From Vesta saturnalis (Eukaryota > Arthropoda > Insecta > Coleoptera > Lampyridae): a stretch of 64,000 bases of DNA. The notes beneath the pieces were generated by a model. It saw only the letters and a list, made by a program, of their open reading frames with translations, did no database searches and was not told where the DNA came from. The stretch lies in the NCBI GenBank assembly GCA_036346205.1, contig JARFJB010001595.1:1185001-1249000 (forward strand), given 5' to 3'. Numbering within the stretch: the first letter of the stretch is position 1; each line of letters begins with the position of its first letter. The translations under genes and the position numbers were made by a program. Shown in pieces: positions 22,123-33,687 of the stretch.

Positions 22123-24882
22123 GGTTGCGTTAACGCACCATGTATGTAGGATGTTATAATGAAGTGTATTACGTGTTTTGAGTACGGGTGTATTGAGTTT
22201 GAACGAAAAAAAAAATTTTGTGTATATGCATAATGTATGTGGGTGGGTGATACGCCACTGGAAATTTAGGAGAAATATCATTCAGTATGCAGATACGTGT
22301 ATTTGAATATTATAGAGACATTGGTGTTGGAATAAATAAATTCTGATGAATGTAAATGTGAAGACAAATATGTCGATGGGACGATAATGGTTGCTACTGT
22401 TGACTACTTAATAAGGAATGGAATGTTGGAAGATAAAGGAGTAATCTTGGCCGGAATATGTGAGTGTATAAGTGTAGAATGTTGTAGAAAATATGTAGAG
22501 AAAGATTTGGTATGTTTAATTGTTAATTATAGAAAGTTCTCGTAATGTTGTGCAATCAGTTTTGAGAATACATGTAAGTATATGGGATTTGAGACCTTAG
22601 ACTGTACTTATTTTTGCAAATGTTGCGGAAGGAGGGTGAGCGCATGTGAGAGATAAACGTTGAAAGTTGTGTAATGGTCCAGAGTGGCCACTGAATGAGT
22701 GTGATGACGAGAAATGGCTTCTCCATAAAGTGATTGTAAAATTTGTAAGTAAGAACAAACATGGCGATGTATTGTAGTTATGAGCGTGGTTGTACAGAGG
22801 GTAGCATCAGTCGGCACTAAAAAAGTTTGAATGAATACCATTGGTGAATATAGCGAGGAAGTCGGACATGTTTAAAGATGGATGGCTTAAGGTTTAAATA
22901 GGAAAGTCAGAGATTGACGTGGGCTTTTACGTTGTTGGTTGTTGCTTTTTGGTGAGAGCTCGGTGAGAGACACGCGCGCGAGGTGAAGTGTGAAATCTGA
23001 ATGGTTTAAGTTGGAGTTATATTTGTGAATAATGTAAAAGGCAGTCATTGTTTAAACAACTGCGTAACCCGAAAGGGGATGAATCGTATAAGACATTCAT
23101 AAATAAAACAATTAATAAAATTGAGATTGAAGATAAAATCAGTTTTTGTTCTTCAAAGGAAAAAGTGCGTAAGCAGATTTATAAAAAGTTAACAGTTGTT
23201 ACGTTATAGTGTTGATGTGCGGCGCGTGAGCTTGTACTGATCTTTAGTATAAATTATTTATGGAACCACCTTTAAGTGAACGAAGTATTGGTAGTAAATT
23301 GAGCCAAAGTTAATATAATTTTATATGACATTAAAAGTTTATTTGTGTTAAGAAAGGGCTAAATTGTCCTAAAGGTTGCGAGAAACTTTTTAAGAGGCAA
23401 CCAAATGTGTACAGATTATTACGGTTTATTGGAGTAATAACCTCGCATAGTTGGACTAATCGCAAATGCAGAAAGGAATAAGTATTGGTGAAATTGTGGA
23501 GTACTTGTCTTATGCCTTCAGGCAATTTAAGGAATACAAATGGACTACAAATAATTGATTTACGGGAAGAAAGAAGAAAGAAGAGCGAAGGATTAATGGA
23601 CAATTTTAAGTAAGAATTATATTTTAGAACCTTGACAATTCAGTTGAGCACGATTATCTTTTTTTGGTTAGTTTATTTGCGTGTTGTTGTGTAAATTTTT
23701 ATTTTATTAATTAGTGTTGAAGGAAAAAGATAATCGATCTCGAGTTATGTTGTATTGGCTGTTTTAGTAGTAAGAATGTTTGCAGAAACGCAAATTTGTA
23801 TTGACAGTGGTTTTTCAACCACGGTGTAGTGTATGTAAACATTTGTCTATTATTTTGTGCAGGACAATATATATTTATCGTTAACTCCTATTTTGTTGTT
23901 TATTTAGCCAGTTATGAGATACATTTGTGACGTTTACTTAATTGGTGACCTAGTTTCCGACAACTTAAATGTAAACTTTGCATATTTTGGTTTTAAGATT
24001 AATGAACAACCTGAAAGGTTATATTTGCCAAGTTGATTGCAAAACTTTTCATGTTAGTTTCATTAACGCAGTACACTAATGACGGATTAGCTGTTGATTT
24101 AAAAATTTCATTAAGTATAACTAAGAGAAGAGTTTTGAGAACTTACATATTTACGAATGTCCAATACGATTCAGAAGTATTATAAAAATTAAATTAAATT
24201 TAAAAGATATCGTTCATGTTAGGAATATTAAACCTTCAAGGATTATTATCGTTTGACTGTTTTGCAGCACTTTATCACTATTATATTGGAGTAACAATTA
24301 TTAAGCCGATGACATTGCTTTCTTTTGATTAGGAATTTTAAAAATTAATTATCGATCATTGAACGAAGAACTATTTATTCATTAATAAGTAGAAATTTAA
24401 CTTTATATGTATACGAGGGATACGTAGAAAATATAACTGTTGGTTACGTGAATGCAGTTGAATTTGAGTGATAAATTTTGTTTTGGAAGTTTTGGTATAC
24501 GAGGTGTATTCAAAAAGTTTCTAATAACCTGGGTAGTATTAAGTATATTTGAGTTTGAGTTGAATTGTTTTGGACGAGTGTTTGTTTTAGAACCCTCGTG
24601 TGAGAGTTTACCGAGTAAGCACAATCCTACTTTCCACAATCAAGTAGGGTTAATTAACACCCAGCTTAAGACAACTATTTTAGCAAAGTTTCGATTGTGG
24701 TGGCGCCTAGAGACATATTTTCCCGGACTGAGCTGTTTGAATATCGGTGTAAGGTGTTTGAGCGTATTAATCATTCATTTTACTTATTATTTCGACCACG
24801 CCCATCTCCCTGTTAGCTGGCTTGGCAACCCGCTTACATTAGTAAGCATACACGACGCCTAGTGCGGTTTGGACGTGTAACA
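22123..24882 (+). mobile_element. Unknown 2.76-kb repeat element, copy 1
   Basis: This block interrupts the PLE reverse transcriptase and is matched end to end by 31611-35757 (less the mariner there). It starts with TTGCGTTAACGCAC and ends with GTGCGGTTTGGACGTGTAA. The left flank GCCTTGTCA and right flank GCCTTGCA look like an 8-9 base target duplication. No transposase, reverse transcriptase or other known domain is visible. The longest frame is 24452-24862. Near 23944 there is TTGGTGACCTAG, which resembles the junction after some LTRs, but no second LTR is present. Short ends start with GTTRC on both sides. It may be a non-autonomous DNA transposon or a solo LTR-like unit. Confidence 0.75.
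24452..24862 (+). CDS. Hypothetical 136-residue frame in unknown element copy 1
   Basis: An ATG-to-stop frame of 136 codons that is also open with the same length in copy 2 (35329-35739). The two differ by scattered substitutions. The product is rich in hydrophobic and aromatic residues with no motif I know. The part reading GIRGVFKKF arises from DNA (GAGGTGTATTCAAAAAGTTTC) that looks like a mariner-type terminal sequence, which argues against a true protein. It lies next to the 3' end of the element. I cannot tell whether it is translated. Confidence 0.25.
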   Translation: MQLNLSDKFCFGSFGIRGVFKKFLITWVVLSIFEFELNCFGRVFVLEPSCESLPSKHNPTFHNQVGLINTQLKTTILAKFRLWWRLETYFPGLSCLNIGVRCLSVLIIHFTYYFDHAHLPVSWLGNPLTLVSIHDA

Positions 24883-26190
24883 GCCTTGCAAAACATCTTA
24901 CATTGTTGTTACAACCTCATATAGGAAAAACACCCCATTACATTAAAAATTCTGCCGACTTTGTTGAAAAAATGCATAGTTTCAAAATTGAAGAGGGTGA
25001 TATAATGGTTAGTTTTGGTGTTGTTTCACTTTTTACAAAAGTATCCCTAAAAGAAAGTATTGAATACATTGATCATCTTCTTGCAAAGGACATAACCATT
25101 CTTTTTCAGCACTGTCTTACTACAACTTATTTTCAGTGGAATAGTAAATTTTATGAACAGATTGAAGGTGTAGCAATGGGTAGCCCCTCAGTCCTGTTAT
25201 AGCTAATTTTTATATGGAAAAATTTGAAACATTAGCGTTACAAAGTACACCTAAAAAACCTTCAGTTTGGTACAGGTATGTAGATGACATATTTGTTATT
25301 TGAAGACATGGAGAAGAAGCACTGTATGAGTTTTTGCTTTTTATAAATGGTATACATCCTAGTATTCAGTTTACCATGGAAAAAGAAACTAATGGAAGTT
25401 TACCATTTCTTGACATATTAATATCTAAAAATAATAATTCACTATCTTTTAAGGTTTACAAAAAGCCGACACACACTGATAGATACCTTCATAAATTATC
25501 CAACCACCATCCACGTCAAAAAATTAGTGTAATTAAATCTTTAGTAGATCGAGCTCAAAGCGAATTTGTGACCCTGAATTCTTGAATGATGAATATAAAT
25601 ATTTAAGAAAATCCTTACAAGATAATGGATATTCACTTACAGATATTAATAATGTTATTACACCTTCTAGGAGTAACCTTACAGAAAAACCAGTTCTTAA
25701 TGTTGGTACTGCTTTTCTTCCTTTTATAGCTAATGTTACAAATAAAATTGAAAACATCCTAATTAAATATGGCATTAGGACTATTTTTAAACCTACAAGA
25801 AAAATTAAAGAACATTTAAAATAACCTAAAGATGTGTCAAACCCTCTGTCATCTTCCGGAGTGTATAAGTTATCTTGTTCATGTGGAAAAGTATACATCG
25901 GAACCACAAAACGTAGCTTTGATGCAAGACGCAAATAACATATGAGATTTTGTAGATGGGGTCAACCAGAGAGGTCTGCTGTGGCTGACCATGCCCTGAC
26001 ATCTAAATCATGACATTCAATTTGACAATATAGAAATATTGTCAAGACAAACCCATTATTATGTTCGTTTGCAACGTGAAGCTATTGAAATATATAAACA
26101 CCCGAATAATTTTAATACACAAGAAGAAAATCTCCGTTTAAATAGGTTTTGGCATCTTATAATTAAAAAAAAGCATAATGATACGTCTTA
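24883..26190 (+). pseudogene. PLE-1 pol, C-terminal part with YVDD and GIY-YIG
   Basis: Coding resumes with HIGKTPHYIKNSADFVEKM. Motif A reads SFGVVSLFTKV, where the usual catalytic Asp before VVSLFT is Gly. Then come EGVAMGSP, YRYVDDIFVI (about 25275-25304, followed by a stop), LPFLDILISK and KKPTHTDRYLHKLSNHHP, typical of PLEs. The GIY-YIG nuclease begins about 25857 with GVYKLSCSCGKVYIGTTKRS and ends in broken frame near 26190. Stops and frameshifts near 25200, 25300, 25575 and 25825-25940, with the changed Asp, make it inactive. Confidence 0.85.
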
Positions 26191-26770
26191 ATTTTGATTT
26201 TAATTTTAACTTTTGGTATGTCTAGGTTTTTTGCTGTGTTTTTTCTAGACCTTGAAGCAAATGCTTTACCAATTATATGTTAAGTTACCACAGCACTATA
26301 ATTTAACATAAGTTGTTGAAATTAAATTAAAATTAAAAATTACAAAGAACGTTCTGCATTGTGCTTTTCATTGTTAATAACACATCCAATTATTGATAAA
26401 GATATGTCTTTGTTAGATTTAACTGATTAGATTTATTTGATGTAATGTTTGGATTTGTGAATGCTTCTATCATTTTCAAATTGAAGTTTTTCACAACTTT
26501 ACACTTACATCATAACTCGATTAAATTTTGTTAAACGTGTTTTTTGGCTGACAAATTTTATTGTCAGCTTTCGTCGTAGAGAGTGTTCTGGTTTGTCATC
26601 TTTGAGGCAGTTTAACAATATTTAATTTTTATGACTTAGTTATTCTTTACTAAAATTTTATAGTTAGCTTTATACGTTTCTCAAACTATTATATTAATAG
26701 CAGGCTTATGTCTATGTCTTAATTTTTCAAATTTGACAAAATCTTTAACAATTTTTAACAAACATTACTA

Positions 26771-26804
26771 CTGACGAAGATAACTGTAAGTGTTATCGAA
26801 ACGT
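26771..26804 (+). ncRNA. Hammerhead ribozyme-like motif in PLE-1 3' region
   Basis: The sequence has CTGACGA (fits the CUGANGA core), a stem GATAAC...GTTATC, then GAAACGTT. This is the order of a type of minimal hammerhead known from PLEs, with stem III reduced to ACGT. One extra base separates the first core box from the stem. Stem I was not established. Activity is not shown. Confidence 0.4.
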
Positions 26805-26861
26805 TTAGATTGTATAATTTAAAGTACACCATTAAAAAACCCCAAAAAAGATAAGTATTTT

Positions 26862-26960
26862 AATAATAACTTTGTTCATTTAAAAAAAAGCGTTTACTAA
26901 ACGCGGTTTTACAGAAGTACGTCGAGTAATATATCGTTTCTGGGATTTTTATTTTTGCTA
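26862..26960 (+). repeat. Left TIR of the long-TIR transposon, inner part
   Basis: This continues the left TIR after the PLE. About 26915-26950 is matched in inverted form at 29606-29642. Confidence 0.8.
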
Positions 26961-27686
26961 AAGCTGGTGTTTCTCCGAATTTATTCAATGCAACCAAATT
27001 TATATTCTGGACCATATGTGTTTTATTGTACTTGCCAAAACAAACGATTAATTGATATCAGGTGACAACACGTTTCTGCACGCCTTTCTTTATTTGCAGA
27101 TTTTTGTGCATTTGCTGTGAAGAAGTAGACACAGAAGGTTGTAAAGTTTGTGTTAAAAAATTGGAGTTGTTTGTGTTGAAAAAACCACTTTCGGTGGGTA
27201 CATCAAAATAATTTATACTAAGCTATGCTTTGGGACAGTTTATTGACTATATTTTATTGGTGTAACATTAACTATTTATCTCAAATTGCAGAATTACTAT
27301 GCAAAACTTTTTAAACCTATGCAAAAAACTGTTCTAATAACTTAAATCATTTATTTTCTTATGAAAACATCAGCATTATATTTGTAATAAGTAGATTAAA
27401 AAAATTGATTGTTATTTGAAACTGAAAAATTATTGATTTTTTAAATTTTTAAATAAATTAAATGCATGTATCTACATAGAAATAGTACATTTTGTCCAAA
27501 AAGGGAAATATTTTTGATTAAAACATGAATTAGAAAATGCACTGTAATTACGTCAAGAAGTAGTATAAATCAAATAATTTTTTTTTAAATTTCTTACAAA
27601 ATAAAACATGACTTTCATATTTTTCTTTAGAAATCTGGTTAATGGTGATAGTGGTGGTGGTATTGATAGCATGTCCAAAAAGCTAG

Positions 27687-29395
27687 TGGTGGCGGGAAGT
27701 TACTGCTCAATTGAATTGGGAATTGTGCTGTATATGCCAAAAAGTTAGAGATGCTTTAAATTGCCCATTTAAAAATCCTATTGTATCAAGAAGAACTTCT
27801 GGTTATGAATCACTAGCTTCAAACTTAGAAAAGTCAAAAATACATAATTATGTGTTGGAATGTGGGCGCAATGTAAACTGTTTGGATGAAGGCAATGGCA
27901 TTCTTGCTAATTTGATAGAAAAACGTGCTAAATGGCACAAACGTTGTATCGTTAAATATCAATCAAGCAAATTTGAAAGTTTGTTACGAACAGAAGTGTA
28001 CATAATGTAAGTCTAAGTCGCGAACTTCCAATACCGAAGATGAAAAGTTACATGCAAGAGAAAACCGGCGTGAAACACGTTCTAATGATGAAGTCAGCGG
28101 ACAGAATGACTCTTGCTTTTTATGTGGCAAACCAGAAGCATGGAATAAACCACTTCGACGCTGCGAAACAGTGGAAGTTTAGCTGAACGTAAAGCAATCT
28201 GCTCAGACAATTGGAGATACTAGACTTTTAGCATTGCTAGAAACTAAAGGCGATTTGGTTGCTCAAGAAGCAAAATATCACTGCACCTGCCTAGCACATC
28301 TTTATAACAAGAGTAAAAGAGATAAGTGTAAGACAGATGTAGATCAAAATGTCATTTTGTGTGAAAAAATGGCCTTTGTAGATCTTATGATCTACATGCA
28401 GGGAAAGTTAGCATCATCTGGTGAATATGACAAAAACAAAGAAGAACTTTGTACTTTTTTGCCTAATTCACTTTTGACGTCATCGTCATTCGACAGCATC
28501 CAGATTGTTACCAATGTTCAATATGACATTGTTTCATCTATGGGTGAAAATTCCAGCAATTTACATGGCACGTCACGTAGCGTGCTTGAAGAAGCCGATG
28601 TACGAATGTTTCTTCACATCAAAGATATGGTGTCTAAAGGAGCTGCAGTTGTGCTAATTCACAGTAGCGACACTGTCGTGTTAGTGCTGGCAATTTCTTT
28701 TTTTTTGAGTTTTTTGACAGTGGACTGTTGTTTGGTGACGGAAAAAACCGTAGGTACCTTTCTGTCCATGAAATAGTTCAAAGACTTGTAAAAGAAGGGG
28801 CAGAAGCGTTGAGAGGTTTTCATGCCTTTACAGGTTGTGACACCGTTTCTTTCTTTGGATCCAAAGGAAAGAAATCTACTTGGGCTGCTTGGAAAGACGA
28901 TCACACTGCTGCTTTTCAAAAATTGAGTGATCCTTCCATTACAGAAGTGGACGAAGTGTTGCTGCGTTTACTTGAATCTTTTGTCGTGACGATGTATTGT
29001 GTCAAAGATCAAAACATCACAAGTGTTAATGGTGTACGCAAACACTTATTTGTCACAGAATACAAAGCAGTCAGTAGTATTCCACCTACCCAAGCTGCCC
29101 TTTTGCAACACATAAAACGAGCGGCATATCAAGCCGGCCTTGTGTGGGGAACTGCTTTACACCCAGTTCCTCCACCGTCGCCTTCATTATGGCGTTCAAA
29201 ATTTTTGCGTTTCTTTGTGGACAAGCGAACCAGGAATCTGGGCAGATTGTCGAGCTTTGGACAGATGCGGGTGCAGTTTGGCTTGTGACAGTCTGCGGTG
29301 CTCTTGCCGTCACTATCAGTTACCCTGTACTATTGCGTGCAAAAAATGTCAGGGAACTTGCAGCAACAAACGGTTTGTATTATTTACTGTAAAGT
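27687..29395 (+). pseudogene. Zinc-finger / XPG-like nuclease / CXC protein of the long-TIR transposon
   Basis: Coding segments in order are: 27711-28004 with LCCICQK, a Cys/His region and AKWHKRCIVKY; about 28107-28330 with CFLCGK, DLVAQEAKYHC and CLAHLYNK; 28360-28690 ending in SVLEEADVRMFLHI and LIHSSDT; 28728-29235 with GDGKNRRYLSVHEI and FHAFTGCDTVSFFGSKGKK; and 29235-29390 with a Cys-rich tail (CGCSLACDSLRCSC). The EAD and SDT boxes followed by a GCD helix region look like XPG/FEN nucleases, and the tail like a CXC (TSO1-type) domain. This is a widespread but little-studied metazoan protein family. A stop at 28180, frameshifts near 28010, 28700 and 29235, and an apparent deletion near 28330 break it. 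Its place between the TIRs suggests it encoded the transposase. Confidence 0.65.
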
Positions 29396-29605
29396 ACAGA
29401 AACTTTATACTTTTCAAACTTTCATTTCATTTCCAGTAAACTTTTTATCCAAGATTTGCCGTGTGACGACTAAAGCTTTTAAGTCAACAGTTACTGTACT
29501 GTGCATATTTACATTAACTTGTATTTTTTAACTCAACTAACTTAGCAGTTGTTTAAATACAAGAAAAAAAAATGATATCTGTGCACATAAATGTTTTTAG
29601 CAACC

Positions 29606-30516
29606 CTAAAAATCCCAGAAACGATATATTACTCGACGTACTTTTGTAAAAGTAGGTTGTTTGCCATTTACACCGCCGTTTTTTAAATAAATAATATTAT
29701 TATTGTTGAAACGGGTTATTTTTAAGTTATCAATTTATTTTTGAAGTTAATTTAATTATTGCAACAAATTCGTACACAAAAAAGCACAATAGCGACAAAT
29801 CTATTATAGTTATTAATGATACTAGTTCGATATGAAGGTCATAATGAAACGCGTGTAAAGTTATTTACACAAGTTTCATTACGAAGTTCATATCGAACGT
29901 GTATCATTCAAAATTTAACCTACGCCAGTCCAAGTAGATTTTCTTTGCATAGATTCGATTTGTTTACAATATCAGAAACGTTTTTGTAAATAAAAATTCA
30001 AAATTATTAAGTGCCTATATTAATCGATGTCATAGTAACCGCGCTTGTTGATTGTTGCAATTTTTATGTTGACAACGTCATTATTTGCGTTCAATTTTGT
30101 GCTTTACATGAGTTTCACGCACTGATGGACAGAATTTAACAAATTGTACAGACTTTATAATTAATGTTTACAATAAATAAATGTTGGTAAAGATTTTATA
30201 ATGAAGTAAAAGTTGTAACTAACTTTCTTTTTGCCTGTTTTTATTTTAACATTTGCGTGTTATTATGAGTTCATAATGGCACTGGGTGCTATTATGAAGG
30301 CCATAATGACACCCAAATGAAGATGATAAATATGTCATAATGACACTCGCGTAGATTAAAATAATAAGAAAAACACCCCCTCCCCCAAAACTCCGCCCCC
30401 CTAAGAGGTAAATTTTAGAGTGCTACGGGTCAAATCGTTTTTTTTTTGGTCTAAAAAACAACTGTGCAAAACCGCTTGCTTGTAACATCAAATGCGGTTT
30501 TTTTTCACGTACCGCA
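29606..30516 (-). repeat. Right TIR of the long-TIR transposon
   Basis: Its reverse complement matches 20761-21046 and 26862-26960, except that about 540 bases (29818-30356) have no match on the left. Confidence 0.85.
29818..30356. repeat. 540-base insertion in the right TIR, with a long hairpin
   Basis: Bases 29818-29907 form an imperfect palindrome: the first 40 or so, including gttcgatatgaaggtcat, pair with the last 40, including ttcatatcgaac. Copies of an ATAATGACAC-like word recur at the right end (30280-30350) in both orientations. There is no open frame. Non-autonomous, foldback-like elements look like this. Confidence 0.55.
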
Positions 30517-31532
30517 GGTACTATTAGAGTTTATCGATGAATTAGAGAAGGTGCTATCAAGTAACTGTCGATAGGGTAACATTGCGCTAAATGGTGACGT
30601 ATACATTAACTTGCTCGATAAAGAAAGTAATAGAGTTTACCATTATGAAAATTTATTATATGGTAACGGTTTCATTAGTGCCATACACGATACAACACGC
30701 GAAGAAATTAGAGAAAATCAGCTATAAAGATCACTACTTGACCATATAAGATCTAATTATAAAAACGCAAAATCAGCAGTCATACACAGTCAAATTTCAG
30801 ACCACTACCCTATATGCCTAAATGTTAAATTTGATTGTATTAGGTTAGCTGGGTGCACAACGATTGTAAGCAGGAAAACATATAATGAACGCAGGTTAAG
30901 AACAAATATCAGCAACACAGATTGGGAGAGAACAGAAAACGAGAATGTCAATATATTCACAAATAATTTAATTAACACCTTTGATAGAATTTATAGTAAG
31001 AATCGATTCATATGCAAATTTAATCCAAACAAGAGAGGCATTGGCAAATGTTGGATAACTGACGACCTACGCAATAAAATAAAAGAAAGAGACAAGCTTT
31101 TTAAGAAATGGAAATCGTGTCCTAATAACACGGAATATCGTAACGTACATAAACAGTGCAAAAATAGACTCAATAACAATATCAGAAACGCCAAAAACGT
31201 CTATTTTCAAAATAGATTTACTGATAAAGCTAATAATTGTAGAATCACGTGGAAAGAAATAAACTACTTATTAAGAAAGAAGAAATAGAAGAACGTGGAC
31301 GAAAAAACATTATCCACTATGACGCCATTGTATGAAAAAATTAATATTCCAAATAAATTTGCAGAAATATTTGACAAACAAGTAGAAACATGCCAACATA
31401 ATGATATCTCCATCTGCAGCAAATCTAACATAAACTGTAACTTTTACATTCCTCTAAGTAATGGTATTGTAATTGAGAGGATTGTAAAGTGGATGAATCC
31501 CATTAAATCGCCAGGAATTGACAATATAAGAG

Positions 31533-31535
<3 letters not shown>
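30517..31535 (+). pseudogene. LINE F ORF2, rest of endonuclease and linker
   Basis: The frame resumes with LLEFIDELEKVLSSN, passes ALNGDVYINLL (the usual GDFN motif changed) and the QISDHYPICLN box (about 30788-30822), then a basic linker with a WKEINYLLRKKK segment. The frame 31295-31535 ends in IKSPGIDNIR, the start of the reverse transcriptase. It stops at the TA microsatellite beside the unknown element. About 60-70 residues expected before the next part are missing. Confidence 0.8.

Positions 31536-31602
<67 letters not shown>
31534..31602. repeat. (TA)n microsatellite, left of unknown element copy 2
   Basis: About 68 bases of pure TA next to the left end of the unknown element. A similar tract (35758-35802) lies at its right end, so the element probably entered a TA repeat. 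Confidence 0.9.
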
Positions 31603-31609
<7 letters not shown>

Positions 31610-33441
31610 TAATTACGTTGACGCACAATGTATGTAAGATGTTATAATGTCGTGTATTACGTGTTTTGAGTACGGGTATATTGAGTTTGAACGAGAAAAA
31701 AATTTTTTTTGTGTATATGCATAATGTATGTGGGAGGGTGATACGCCACTGGAAATTTAGGAGAAATATCATTCAGTATGTAGATACGTGTATTTGAATG
31801 TTATAGAGACTTTGGTGTTGGAATAAATAGATTATGATGAATGTAAATGTGAAAAGAAATTTGTCGATGCGACGATAATGTTTGCTACTGTTTTGCTACT
31901 GTAAGGAATGGAATCTTGGAGGATAAAGGAGTAATCTTGGCCAGAAGATGTGAATGTATAAGTGTAGAATGTTTTAGAAAATATGCAGAGAAAGATTTGG
32001 TATGTTTATTTGTTGATTATAGAAAGTTCTCGTAATGTTGTGCAATAAGTTTTGAGAATACGTGTACGTATATGGGATTGGAGACCTTAGACTGTACTTA
32101 TTTTTGCAAATGTTGCGGAAGGAGAGCGGGCTCATGTGGGAGATAAAGGTTGAAAGTTGTGTAATGGTCCAGAGTGGCCACTGAATGAATGTGATGACGA
32201 AAAATGGTTTCTCCATAAAGTAATTGTAAAATTTGTGAGTAAGAACAAACATGGCGATGTATTGTAGTTATAAGCGTGGTTGTACAGATGGTAGCATCAG
32301 TCGGCACTAAGAAAGTTTAAAGATGGATGGCTTAAGGTGTAAATAGGAAAGTCAGAGATTGACGTGAGCTTAAGTTTTAGGTTGTTGCTTTTGGTGAGAG
32401 CTCGGTGAGACACGCGAGCGAGGTGAAGTGTGAAATTAGAATGGGTTGAGTTGGAGTTATATTTGTGAATAATATTGAAGGCAGTCATTGTTTAAACAAC
32501 TGCGTTACCCGAAAGGGGATGAATCGTATAAGATATTCATAAATAAAACAATTAATAAAATTGAGATTGAAGATAAAATCAGTTTTTTTTCTTCAAAAGA
32601 AAAAGTGCGTAAGCAGATTTATAAAAAGTTAACAGTTGTTACGTTATAGTGAGTGCGGCGCGTGAGCTTGTACCGATCTTTAGTATAAATTATTTATGGA
32701 ACCACCTTTAAGTAAACGAAATATTCATAATAGATTCAGCCAATGTTAAGGTAATTTTATATGACATTAAAAGTTTATTTGTGTTAAGAAAGGGCTTAAT
32801 TGTTCTAAAGGTTGCGAAAAACTTTTTAAGAGGCAACCAAACGTGTATAGTTGATTATGGTTTATTGAAGTAATAACTTCGTATAGTTAGACTATTTGCG
32901 AATACCGAAAGAATAAGTGTTTGTGGAATTGTGAAGTATTTGTTATGTGCCGTCGGGCAATTTAAGAAATACAAATGGACTACAAATAATTGATTTACGG
33001 GAAGAAAGAAGAAAGAAAAGCGTAGGATTAATGGACAATTTTAAGTAAGAATTATATTTAAGTACCTTGAAAATTTAGTAAAGCACGATTATCTTTTTGT
33101 TTAGTTGTAATTTGCGTAATGTTTAGTTAATTAATTATTGTTGAAGGAAAAAGACAATCGTTATGTTGTATTGGTTGTTTTAGTAGTAAGAATTTTTGCA
33201 GAAACGCAAATTTGTATTGACAGTGGTTTTTCAACCACGCTGTTTTGTGTATGTAAACATTTGTTTATTATTTTGTGCAGGACAATATATATTTATCGTT
33301 AATTTTTATTTTGTTGTTTATTTAGCCAGTTATGAGGTACATTTGTGACGTTTACTTAATTGGTCACCTAGTTTTTGACAAGTTAAATGTAAACTTTGCA
33401 GATTTTGGTTTCAAGATTAAGGAACAACCTGAAAGGTTATA

Positions 33442-33587
33442 CTGGGTTCCCCATATTAGACTATACAATTTAAAAGTCGAATAAAAACTTTCTAATCAAA
33501 CTAAATTAACTTTTTAATGGACTAATATGTAGCTTATTCTGTGGGATTTATGACTAAAGTAAATAACAATTCAAGTTTTAAAGATCA
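33442..33587 (+). repeat. Left TIR of the mariner
   Basis: About 146 bases that match the reverse complement of 34755-34900 with few differences. Its inner end is gttttaaagatca. Confidence 0.95.
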
Positions 33588-33687
33588 AGGAGGCGCCTGC
33601 CTATAAACAACGACTTAAGTGTTTCTGTCAAATATGCGTTATACGCAAACGATATAATTGCTCCAGTTTAACAATTTTCATTGCATT

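Larger units (their letters stand above)
21047..26861 (+). mobile_element. PLE-1: Penelope-like retroelement with GIY-YIG domain
   Basis: A 28-base direct repeat (aaaaaaccccaaaaaagata... at 21047-21074 and 26834-26861) bounds the element. It is either a target duplication or the start of a tandem copy, as PLEs often have. Inside, the order is N-terminal region, reverse transcriptase (split by the 2.76-kb unknown element at 22123-24882), PLE-specific C-terminal part, GIY-YIG, and a 3' untranslated region with a hammerhead-like motif at 26771-26804. It is inserted in the left TIR of the long-TIR transposon. Confidence 0.85.
20761..30516 (+). mobile_element. DNA transposon with very long TIRs, Academ-like, interrupted by a PLE
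   Basis: The left end (20761-21046, resuming at 26862-26960) and the reverse complement of the right end (29606-30516) match over several hundred bases. Shared words include CCGCATTTGATGTTACAAGC near the tips, a G-rich GGGGGAGGGGGTGTTTT, TTTGTGTACGAATTTGTTGC, and TACGTCGAGTAATATATCG at the inner edge. The left TIR is split by the PLE at 21047-26861 and the right TIR by about 540 bases (29818-30356). Between them lies the coding part (27687-29395). Without the insertions it would be about 3.4 kb. It sits inside the endonuclease of LINE F. Tips contain CGGTAC; the target duplication is unclear. The protein content is like that of Academ transposons, which carry an XPG-like nuclease, but this family name is an inference. 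Confidence 0.7.

Noticed and set aside
22556..22841. Two overlapping reverse-strand frames kept in both copies of the unknown element
   Set aside because: They overlap each other in different frames, so conservation is explained by overall similarity of the copies.
23940..23970. LTR/primer-binding junction in the unknown element (TTGGTGACCTAG)
   Set aside because: There is no second LTR, no gag or pol, and no polypurine tract. The word alone is not enough.
26862..29690. A separate 2.8-kb transposon bounded by the TACGTCGAGTAATATATCG repeats
   Set aside because: These repeats are the inner parts of the long TIRs; aligning both sides across the PLE shows one continuous repeat.
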